Of a stretch of 53,162 bases of DNA, positions 37,612 to 43,676 are shown piece after piece. Source of the DNA: Mariaggregatimicrobium sp964498785 (GTDB lineage Bacteria; Zhuqueibacterota; Zhuqueibacteria; Thermofontimicrobiales; Thiofontviventaceae); contig CAZCJL010000039.1 of NCBI GenBank assembly GCA_964498785.1, forward strand, positions 1 through 53,162, given 5' to 3'. The notes beneath the pieces were generated by a model. The model was not told the origin of the DNA. It made no database searches and saw only the letters and a program-made list of their open reading frames with translations. The position numbers and the translations under genes are program-made. Position 1 is the stretch's first letter. The number at the start of each line of letters is the position of its first letter.

Positions 37612-37704
37612 CTATTTTTCATTATTATGATGACACATATTTTTTTCCAGATGTTCTCGGAGTATCGATACCTTGTTCTCAGCTGAATATCTTTTCCTGG
37701 TCAT
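37612..37704 (-). pseudogene. Transposase N-terminal remnant
   Basis: A 30-codon frame starts at the ATG at 37704 with GGAG seven bases upstream and reads MTRKRYSAENKVSILREHLE, then leaves the family and stops at 37612. The block is the opening helix-turn-helix of IS3-like/Tnp_1 OrfA transposases (K-K/R-Y-S-x-E-x-K-x-x-I-L-R-E-x-L). The rest of the element is gone. Confidence 0.65.
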
Positions 37705-37811
37705 TTTAAATCTCCTAAATTAAGGATTTATTTTCCACCTTAATTTAAGAACTTTTTTTTCCAATTTCAACTGAACTTTAACACTTAGTAGCCTAAAATT
37801 CCTTTACGGAC

Positions 37812-37851
37812 AAACCTTATTACCTTATTCCTCAATAAGGTAATAAGGTTT
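37812..37851. repeat. 40-bp palindrome with internal direct repeat
   Basis: Perfect 18-base arms (AAACCTTATTACCTTATT and complement) flank the four-base loop CCTC. Each arm holds ACCTTATT twice in tandem. No U-run follows on either strand, so it is not a standard terminator. Confidence 0.85.
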
Positions 37852-37975
37852 ATGGTGTGGCTAATTCGTTGCTACTAAGGTTTCAAAAACAAAATAAGGT
37901 CACTAAAGCGAAAAAATTTTATTACGACATTTACAAGTCACTGAATTTATGAAATAAACCAGTAAGCAGTGAAAG

Positions 37976-38200
37976 TTACTCTTCTTTCATCAGCGCTTGT
38001 TCAGCCACTTTTGGCAATTCAATCGGTACAAACATAGATGCTGGATAAAGATAGCCGTCGGGCTCTGACCTGTCCTCATCAATGATGCGAACCAAATGAT
38101 GCGATTCCGCATCAGCATCCGGCAATCTGCGGTAGACTTTTCCCAGGATCAGACTTGCTGGATTGCTTTCGTTGTTAATGCAAATTACAAAATTTTTCAT
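37976..38200 (-). CDS. Small conserved hypothetical protein
   Basis: The 74-residue protein (ATG at 38200) reads MKNFVICINNESNPASLILGK, then VYRRLPD and DGYLYPASMFVPIELP. This pattern, a short cytoplasmic protein with a central YLYPAxxFxPIxLP segment, is familiar from small uncharacterised proteins in FCB bacteria and cyanobacteria that look like a small beta-barrel (SH3-like). The function is unknown. It is divergent from the MNT/HEPN pair, sharing the 38201-38365 intergenic region. Confidence 0.75.
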   Translation of the reverse strand: MKNFVICINNESNPASLILGKVYRRLPDADAESHHLVRIIDEDRSEPDGYLYPASMFVPIELPKVAEQALMKEE

Positions 38201-38288
38201 ACATCCCAATTATACAATTTTCCTAAGAAATATCAAGTAAAAATCAGGTATATCTTTCTCGTTCCAATTCTCAGGATAGATATTCTTC

Positions 38289-38317
38289 TTGCAAAATTAA
38301 AGAATATCACTTATATT
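38289..38317 (+). promoter_or_regulatory. Putative promoter of the MNT/HEPN pair
   Basis: TTGCAA (38289-38294), 17 bases, then TATATT (38312-38317), 48 bases before the ATG at 38366. Confidence 0.5.
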
Positions 38318-38365
38318 AAAATCATAAGATAATATCCAAAGATTTCAATGTGGAATGGTGAATAC

Positions 38366-38683
38366 ATGGTTTCCGAACAAACTTTAAAAAGCGTCGTCAA
38401 ACGATTGGTTGATGGCTTTCACCCCCGTCGAATTATTCTTTTCGGGTCACAAGCCCGCCAAACGGCTGATGAGCGCAGTGATGTGGATATTCTGGTTATT
38501 CGTCCGATTGATGGAAGTCGACGCGAATTGATGGTTGCCATGGACAGGGCATTAAAAGGATTGGGAATTGCTCGCGATATTGTCGTATTAACGCCAGAAG
38601 AATTTGAAACGGATCGTCAGATTCCAGGTACTGTCGCTCGACCGGCAGCTTTAGAGGGGAGGGTGCTTTATGAATCCAATTGA
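38366..38683 (+). CDS. MNT-type nucleotidyltransferase (putative antitoxin)
   Basis: The 105-residue protein (ATG at 38366, GGTGA five bases ahead; a longer frame opens at 38348) has the minimal nucleotidyltransferase signature GSQAR (27-31) followed by SDVDILV (Asp39 and Asp41). In characterised HepT/MntA pairs this enzyme AMP-ylates the HEPN partner and thereby neutralises it. The next gene is a HEPN protein whose start overlaps this stop by 14 bases, the usual arrangement for such pairs. Confidence 0.9.
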   Translation: MVSEQTLKSVVKRLVDGFHPRRIILFGSQARQTADERSDVDILVIRPIDGSRRELMVAMDRALKGLGIARDIVVLTPEEFETDRQIPGTVARPAALEGRVLYESN

Positions 38684-39110
38684 CCAGGCGGTCGTTCGGA
38701 AAGTAAAGCTCTGGATTTCTCATGCTGAAGAAGATTTGCTTTTGGCACAGCACGGGCTGAAGCTGAAAAGTTCATCCCCTTATAAATTAATTGCATATCA
38801 CGCTCAACAGTGTGCGGAAAAATATTTAAAAGCTTTTTTGGTCTATCATAAAATCGACTTCCCTTATACCCACAATATTTCTCGTTTATTGGAACTATGC
38901 GCTGATAAAGCGGATTGGACTGAAAAAATAAAGGACGCAGAAGAGCTTACACCTTTTGCCATTACAACAAGATATCCGGGAGAGTTCGAAGAAGTGACAA
39001 AAGAAAATGTTGTACGAGCCATAAAGATTGCAGAATCTGTTAAGCATACTGTGCGAGCGGCATTAGCTCGTGAAGGAATAAATATCGACCATAAAAACGA
39101 AGAAACTTAA
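38670..39110 (+). CDS. HEPN-domain protein (putative toxin)
   Basis: The 146-residue helical protein shows the HEPN core YHAQQCAEKYLKAFLV (43-58), THNISRLLELC and ITTRYPGEFEEVT (98-110). Overlap with the MNT gene by 14 bases indicates a coupled pair. The RNase-type HEPN motif R-x4-6-H is not obvious in the last core helix; the only spaced match is REGINIDH in the tail (about 134-141), which may be chance. So it may be a non-RNase HEPN that binds nucleotide or the MNT partner. Confidence 0.88.
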   Translation: MNPIDQAVVRKVKLWISHAEEDLLLAQHGLKLKSSSPYKLIAYHAQQCAEKYLKAFLVYHKIDFPYTHNISRLLELCADKADWTEKIKDAEELTPFAITTRYPGEFEEVTKENVVRAIKIAESVKHTVRAALAREGINIDHKNEET

Positions 39111-39164
39111 AATGGGTCAATGTCTCGCTCGAGCATTTATTCTCTGGAGGATAATCTTTGCCAG

Positions 39165-39480
39165 TTATTTTTCATCCTTCTCTTTCCCAAGAAGTATCGG
39201 TGGAATGGAAGGCAACGCAAAAAAAGGCGCGACCTTGTTAATAGTATCGACCCAATTTTTGAACTTTCTCCGCTCCTTTTGAAACGAGCCTGAGCGCTTT
39301 GTTGATTCGAGAGTTTTCATCAGAAAGCGTATCAATGAATTCGCCGATGCGATTTTTGGTGCTCACAGGTAATTCTTTTTTACCTTCCGCTGTCGCTTGT
39401 TCCAACTCTGAAAATGCAGCGTCCTCTTTTTCTTCTTCAATCCAAAACTGAAAGTTGAAACTCCCTGCTGGCTTTTCCAA
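39165..39480 (-). pseudogene. Small gene with probable frameshift near its end
   Basis: From a TTG at 39480, six bases after the beta-lactamase stop, 80 codons run to a stop at 39238 (EEEKEDAAFSELEQATAEGKK, ending KVQKLGRYY). If one base (39240) is removed, the frame continues in a convincing way as NKVAPFFALPSIPPILLGK and stops at 39165. A hydrophobic proline-rich end right after GRYY suggests the two parts were one protein of about 104 residues. Either the gene carries a one-base insertion or the sequence has an error. I do not recognise the family. Confidence 0.55.
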
Positions 39481-39486
39481 TTCTTT

Positions 39487-40281
39487 CTATAAAGAAGATT
39501 TCAACAACCCAAACCGCTGCAAAATCTGGCGGGTAATTTCGATGCGGGCGTTGCCGAAATTTTCATCCGGGTCGTCGGCTTCGATGTTGGTGGCAAAGAA
39601 GTAGACATTGTCGTTTTGTTCGAGATAGCCAACGTACCAGCCGATGGATTTTCCGTCCTGAAAGCCGCTGCCGGTTTTGGCGCGCAGGCGGTAGCTGCCA
39701 TCATCTTCATTCAATAAAATGTCTTTGACAATGTCGATATTTCGCCTGGAAAACGGGAGATCGTTTTTATATAGTTTTTTCAAAAATTCGATTTGCTCTT
39801 TTTGTGAAATACGTAATGCGCCATCCAGCCAGAAGCGGTCGATGCCGCCGGAAATATCTTTATTGCCGTAATTGCATTTATGCACATAATAATACATTTT
39901 TTCATAACCAACCCGGCGGGCGAGCTCCTGATAGTACCACACCACAGAAAATTTTATCGCTGATTTTAATGTATGATCACGATTCCATTCGGGCATTCGG
40001 TGTTCAGTTCCATCCCATGTGAGATAAAACTCCTGATCCCGGATAACAGCGGTCTCAAGTCCGATCAGAGAATTTAAGATTTTAAACGTTGATGCCGGAA
40101 TAAATCGTTTGTTGCATCTTTTCGGATTATAACGGATGTACAGGTCTTTATTCAAATCATAGAGAATAAATGAACCAGGCATGTTTGATTTCATAAAAAC
40201 GGATTGGATAATTTTTATTTGCTTATGTTGTGATGTACAATTTACGAGCAAGATTAGTAGCAATAGATTGAATATTTTCAC
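39487..40281 (-). CDS. Class D (OXA-type) beta-lactamase
   Basis: All class D motifs are present in the 264-residue protein: S64-T-F-K67 (nucleophile and carbamylated Lys), S112-V-V, Y138-G-N140, FWLDG with Trp151, and K202-T-G. Length and the segments TFKILNSLIGLET, VWYYQELARRVGYEKM and RISQKEQIEFL are those of OXA enzymes, so it should be catalytically competent. The N-terminus MKIFNLLLLILLVNC suggests a lipoprotein anchored at Cys15. The start is GTG without a clear binding site. It sits in a repeat-rich accessory region. Confidence 0.95.
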   Translation of the reverse strand: MKIFNLLLLILLVNCTSQHKQIKIIQSVFMKSNMPGSFILYDLNKDLYIRYNPKRCNKRFIPASTFKILNSLIGLETAVIRDQEFYLTWDGTEHRMPEWNRDHTLKSAIKFSVVWYYQELARRVGYEKMYYYVHKCNYGNKDISGGIDRFWLDGALRISQKEQIEFLKKLYKNDLPFSRRNIDIVKDILLNEDDGSYRLRAKTGSGFQDGKSIGWYVGYLEQNDNVYFFATNIEADDPDENFGNARIEITRQILQRFGLLKSSL

Positions 40282-40309
40282 GGTATAAATTTTACTCTTT
40301 ATTTACACA

Positions 40310-40342
40310 AGATTTCCGAAATCTTGAAGATTTCGGAAATCT
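40310..40342. repeat. 33-bp palindrome, copy 2
   Basis: Perfect 16-base arms (AGATTTCCGAAATCTT and complement) around a single G. It has the same layout as copy 1 at 2226: six bases, NCG, six bases, T-N-A, and the mirror. It lies 29 bases upstream of the beta-lactamase start. Confidence 0.9.
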
Positions 40343-40389
40343 ATCAATACAATTTCAATTAAAACTAAAATCTGTGGCCCTAATTTATC

Positions 40390-40505
40390 ATTTTGAACTG
40401 CCCCCCCGGCCTCCTCTTTTACGAAGAGAGGGGATCAACAGACAATTGTATTTTTGAACCTTAAGTCTCCTTATCTTTGTAAGAGAAGAGAATTTAGGGG
40501 ATGAG
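40390..40505. repeat. Degenerate dispersed repeat (CCTCTCTTTxxGAAGAGAGG type)
   Basis: CCTCCTCTTTTACGAAGAGAGGGG and further on CTCCTTATCTTTGTAAGAGAAGAG then TTAGGGGATGAG resemble the widespread non-coding CTCTCCTTxAAGGAGAG..TTAGGGGTGAG repeats of FCB genomes and cyanobacteria. Coordinates are approximate. Confidence 0.5.
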
Positions 40506-40526
40506 TTCCTGATACCAAACATTCAA

Positions 40527-40559
40527 AGATTTCCGAAGTTTTTAAAACTTCGGAAATCT
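40527..40559. repeat. 33-bp palindrome, copy 3
   Basis: Perfect 16-base arms (AGATTTCCGAAGTTTT and complement) around a single T. The outer half of the stem is identical to copy 2 at 40310, the inner half differs on both sides in a compensatory way. It lies 11 bases after the KdsC-like gene. Confidence 0.9.
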
Positions 40560-40569
40560 GAAATCTGGT

Positions 40570-41274
40570 TTATGGTATATATTCCAGAATACCGTCCTCG
40601 GTCTTCTCCCAAAAGGCAGTCTCGATGGCATTTCTCTGGTGTAAATATTTTGAATAGATCCCGCCGAACGAAACGCGCTCATCCAGCACCCGGGTGAATT
40701 GGCCTTTTACAGCGAGTAACAGTTCACAAATTTCCCGCACCGCATAATTGGAGCCATCGTTGGCAGAAATGTAATCGCATAAATTCTTTTCTTTTACATA
40801 ATCTGAAAACAGGATGCTCGCCGGTCTTCGGATGAGGAAACGCAAGCCGCACAGTGCGGCTGCGGATAAATCAAGCACATCATCGAAAAAGAATGCCACG
40901 TGCTTTGGATTTATGTTGAAATTCTGCTGAATATGTGAGAGGGCGTCGGTTTTATTATTGAATTTGAAATAAACCGCTTGAAAATGTTCCCGTTTCGCCA
41001 ATTGAAATGCGGATTGATTATGTTGCCCCGTGATGATCGCGACAAAGGGCAATTCCCCGGTTCGCAGCCAGTGATCAAAACGAAGCAAATTGGTCCCCAT
41101 GGAATCGGCTTCAGCGAACAGGCTCGTTGCTCCATCCCCTTTTGTTCCGGCATTAAAAACACCGTCCCAATCGAATACATAAGCTTTAATGCGATCCAGC
41201 GATGTATCAATATCCGTACAGGAGATGATAAATTCACCTCCCATACGTTCAAATCGTTTTTGTAATCCGATCAA
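40570..41274 (-). CDS. KdsC-like HAD phosphatase
   Basis: This 234-residue HAD protein has the nucleophile motif VFDWDGVF (Asp35, Asp37), a second motif IITGQ, a conserved Lys in FNNKTDAL and the acidic motif FFFDDVLDL. Near the end GSNYAVREICELLLAVKGQF matches the KdsC ending GGxGAVREVCxLLL. KdsC removes the phosphate from Kdo-8-phosphate, and the gene follows kdsA and the transaldolase-CBS gene by three bases, so Kdo-8-phosphate is the likely substrate. The start is TTG with AGGA six bases upstream inside the preceding gene; an ATG at 41244 is an alternative. It is longer than E. coli KdsC's core, with a C-terminal extension (about 190-234). Confidence 0.82.
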   Translation of the reverse strand: MIGLQKRFERMGGEFIISCTDIDTSLDRIKAYVFDWDGVFNAGTKGDGATSLFAEADSMGTNLLRFDHWLRTGELPFVAIITGQHNQSAFQLAKREHFQAVYFKFNNKTDALSHIQQNFNINPKHVAFFFDDVLDLSAAALCGLRFLIRRPASILFSDYVKEKNLCDYISANDGSNYAVREICELLLAVKGQFTRVLDERVSFGGIYSKYLHQRNAIETAFWEKTEDGILEYIP

Positions 41275-41277
41275 AAT

Positions 41278-42303
41278 TTATCCTAAAACATTCATTTTAA
41301 CCAAATCCTGCACATCAATCATACCGATGACTTTACCCTCGTTCATCACAATAATATTATCAACCTTTTTCACTTTAAAAAGATTCGCCGCTTCAATCAG
41401 CAACTCGTCAGCATCGACAGTGAGGGGGGTATGATATTCAAATTCTGACATCTTTTTCTGTAAAATCGTCCGTCCATTTTTTTCCAGATAGCGGCGCAAA
41501 TCACCGTCTGTAAACACACCGGTGATCACGTCATTGTCATCAACGACCGACACCGCGCCAAAACCGGATTCAGTCATTTTCACAAGCGCCTCATTAACGG
41601 TTTCATTCAGATGAATGATCGGGTTTGCCTGGCGGATCACGTCCTTCACCCGTAATGTTATTAGCCGGGTATGTTCAACGAACTGCTGAGTTCCGACAGT
41701 AGTGAACGTATTTTCGGTAAGCACCCGCATCACCTTCCAGGGAACTGTACAGGTATGCACCCCAAGGTTGATCGCATTACGGACATGCTCCGGGTGTCGC
41801 ACAGATGAAAACATGATTTTCGTATTATAATCATAATAATTCACTGCTTCAACGCATTGGCGGATTAACGTCAGCGCATCATGTCCCTGGTCCTGCAATC
41901 TTCCGACAAGGGGGCACACATACGTCGCGCCGGATTCCATTGCCATATAAGCTTGCTGCAACGTATACACCAAATGCACATTTACCATAATGCCTTCGTC
42001 AGTCAGGCGTTTACACGCTTTCACGCCTTCCATGGAAACCGGTATTTTAAACACCGATTTATCAGGATCAAGCCCGATATTGATCAAACGATGTGCTTCT
42101 TTATAAATTTCATCGCCTTTTTCACCAAGCGCTTCCACTTGCAAAACAGGAACCATATTCGCTAACTTTAAAATAGTCGAATCAATATCAGTAATTCCCT
42201 GGCGGTGCATAAATGTCGGCGTTGTCGTTAAGCCGGTCAGAAATCCGAGTTGGAACGCTTCTTCAATTTCTGTAAAATCAACTGAATCTAAATATAATTC
42301 CAT
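41278..42303 (-). CDS. Transaldolase/fructose-6-phosphate-aldolase-like domain fused to a CBS pair
   Basis: Residues 1-about 215 are a small transaldolase of the FSA/TalC type: MELYLDSVD with Asp6, the Schiff-base Lys86 in VFKIPVS, VLQVEA with Gln55, Arg135 in VGRLQDQG and Ser167 in FSSVRHP. Two active-site positions differ by eye from E. coli FSA: TTNP is TTTP (Thr28) and the Tyr131 position is Leu132. Residues about 218-341 are two CBS domains closely like those of the arabinose-5-phosphate isomerase KdsD (VVDDNDVITGVFTDGDLRR). It lies two bases after kdsA and three before a KdsC-like gene. It may supply or regulate arabinose 5-phosphate for Kdo; this is inference. Confidence 0.9.
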   Translation of the reverse strand: MELYLDSVDFTEIEEAFQLGFLTGLTTTPTFMHRQGITDIDSTILKLANMVPVLQVEALGEKGDEIYKEAHRLINIGLDPDKSVFKIPVSMEGVKACKRLTDEGIMVNVHLVYTLQQAYMAMESGATYVCPLVGRLQDQGHDALTLIRQCVEAVNYYDYNTKIMFSSVRHPEHVRNAINLGVHTCTVPWKVMRVLTENTFTTVGTQQFVEHTRLITLRVKDVIRQANPIIHLNETVNEALVKMTESGFGAVSVVDDNDVITGVFTDGDLRRYLEKNGRTILQKKMSEFEYHTPLTVDADELLIEAANLFKVKKVDNIIVMNEGKVIGMIDVQDLVKMNVLG

Positions 42304-42305
42304 GA

Positions 42306-43145
42306 TTAAATTTTTTTCCTATATTTTATTTCAATATCATGTAATTCAAGTAAGGGTTTTAAAAATTCTTCGAGATCATTAACACATAATTGACTGGCCG
42401 CATCACACAGCGCTCTTTCAGGTTCCGGATGTGTTTCAATAAAGATACCATCCACGCCGGCGGCAACTCCGGCTCTCGAAATTACCGGCAAAAATTCCCG
42501 CGCGCCGCCTTTGGGATCCGCACTGGGGATGCCATATTTCCGGATCGAATGGGTTATATCAAAAACCACCGGAAAACCGATTTCATTTAAATGATGAAAA
42601 CTCCTGGGGTCCACGATCAAATCATTGTATCCGAAGGTAAAACCACGCTCTGTCAAAATAATATTTTTATTGCCGCTATCAATTACTTTCTGGACAGGTT
42701 TGGCCATATTTTCCGGAGCGAGAAACTGACCGTGCTTTAAATTGATCACCTTCCCGGTTTTAGCAGCATCCACCACGACCGTTGTTTGCATACACAAATA
42801 CGCCGGGATTTGAATCACATCCAACACATCGGCGACGATCGGAATCTGCTCGGGATAATGAACATCAGACAATATTGGAAATCCAAATTCATTTTTCACT
42901 TTTTGCAGTATTTGCATCCCTTTTTCAATACCCGGCCCCATATAAAATTGAATTGAACTACGGTTATCTTTTTGAAATGATGATTTATAAATAACAGGAA
43001 TATTCATCGAGTCTGAAATTTTTTTCAAATATTCTGCTGTATTTAGCATGGTATTTTCATCTTCAATAACACAGGGTCCGGAAATTAAAAATAGTTGATC
43101 AGCGCCGCATTCGACATCCCCTACTTTTACTTTGTTTTTTAACAT
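42306..43145 (-). CDS. kdsA: 3-deoxy-8-phosphooctulonate synthase
   Basis: KdsA condenses arabinose 5-phosphate with phosphoenolpyruvate to Kdo-8-phosphate for LPS. The 279-residue protein shows FLISGPCVIEDENTML, YKSSFQKDNRSS, GMQILQKVK, FPILSDVHYPEQIP, LKHGQFLAPENM, NIILTERGFTFGYNDLIVDPRS and GIFIETHPEPERALCDAASQL, which is standard. It is the first gene of a three-gene operon with the transaldolase-CBS fusion and a KdsC-like phosphatase. AGGAGG lies 14 bases before the ATG, a rather long distance. Confidence 0.97.
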   Translation of the reverse strand: MLKNKVKVGDVECGADQLFLISGPCVIEDENTMLNTAEYLKKISDSMNIPVIYKSSFQKDNRSSIQFYMGPGIEKGMQILQKVKNEFGFPILSDVHYPEQIPIVADVLDVIQIPAYLCMQTTVVVDAAKTGKVINLKHGQFLAPENMAKPVQKVIDSGNKNIILTERGFTFGYNDLIVDPRSFHHLNEIGFPVVFDITHSIRKYGIPSADPKGGAREFLPVISRAGVAAGVDGIFIETHPEPERALCDAASQLCVNDLEEFLKPLLELHDIEIKYRKKI

Positions 43146-43193
43146 GTTAGAAATATAAACCTCCTGATCTTGTTACGATTCGATCTAAAAATA

Positions 43194-43223
43194 TTTGTAA
43201 CATCTGTAATGGTTTTGTAACAT
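43194..43223. promoter_or_regulatory. Direct repeat in kdsA leader, possible operator
   Basis: TTTGTAACAT occurs twice with a 20-base period (two helical turns), between the putative -10 box and the kdsA ATG. It could bind a regulator on one helix face. Confidence 0.35.
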
Positions 43224-43263
43224 ATAAATCATATATTTTGTTTCTGTTTTATATTAGAATTGA

Positions 43264-43292
43264 AATATATAAAATCAGGCGATTAAAGTCAA
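43264..43292 (-). promoter_or_regulatory. Putative promoter of the kdsA operon
   Basis: On the minus strand TTGACT (43292-43287), 17 bases, TATATT (43269-43264). It would give a leader of about 110 bases before kdsA. Confidence 0.5.
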
Positions 43293-43676
43293 GATAAAAC
43301 GTTGGACAACGTAAGTTAGCGTCATTTTTTATGAAAATCAACAGACATGATATAATTTTCCATGTCTTTTACAAAAATGTATACTATGTTATAGTGTTCT
43401 TTGAATTAATAATTGTGTCCTGCATAAATGATGTTGTTGAAAAAGCCTATTTTTCAAGAATTCCCAATGCGTAAGTGCAATATTAGCGTTATCAAAATTT
43501 CTAATAACTGACTAAATCAACCACATCATAAATGTCATTCAGAACTAACTGTATTAAGGTCATTTTTTCGTATTGTTAAGAAACATTAATCAGTGGAACA
43601 TCGTTTAACTACTGAATTTTTGTACTAAATTTTTTATACTTGTGCTAAGATATTTATAATTATAAGGATAGAGGAA

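Larger units (their letters stand above)
37197..37975. other. Accessory intergenic region
   Basis: This 779-base region holds the MITE-like element (37355-37505), a transposase remnant (37612-37704) and a 40-bp palindrome (37812-37851). Degenerate direct repeats of the type GAGATGTGAAACGACAGACG occur at about 37270-37325 and 37563-37590. No intact gene is present. Confidence 0.75.
43146..43676. other. Divergent intergenic region kdsA/proB
   Basis: These 531 AT-rich bases hold a putative kdsA promoter (43264-43292) and a 10-base direct repeat TTTGTAACAT at 43194-43203 and 43214-43223, exactly 20 bases apart, in the kdsA leader. No gene or RNA is recognised. Confidence 0.6.

Noticed and set aside
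40282..40310. TTGTGT-N17-TATACC upstream of the beta-lactamase
   Set aside because: The -10 box would touch the GTG start, leaving no room for a transcript start before the gene.
43331..43474. Open frame of 47 codons on the plus strand between kdsA and proB
   Set aside because: No ribosome binding site and an AT-rich hydrophobic translation; chance is likely in this AT-rich stretch.
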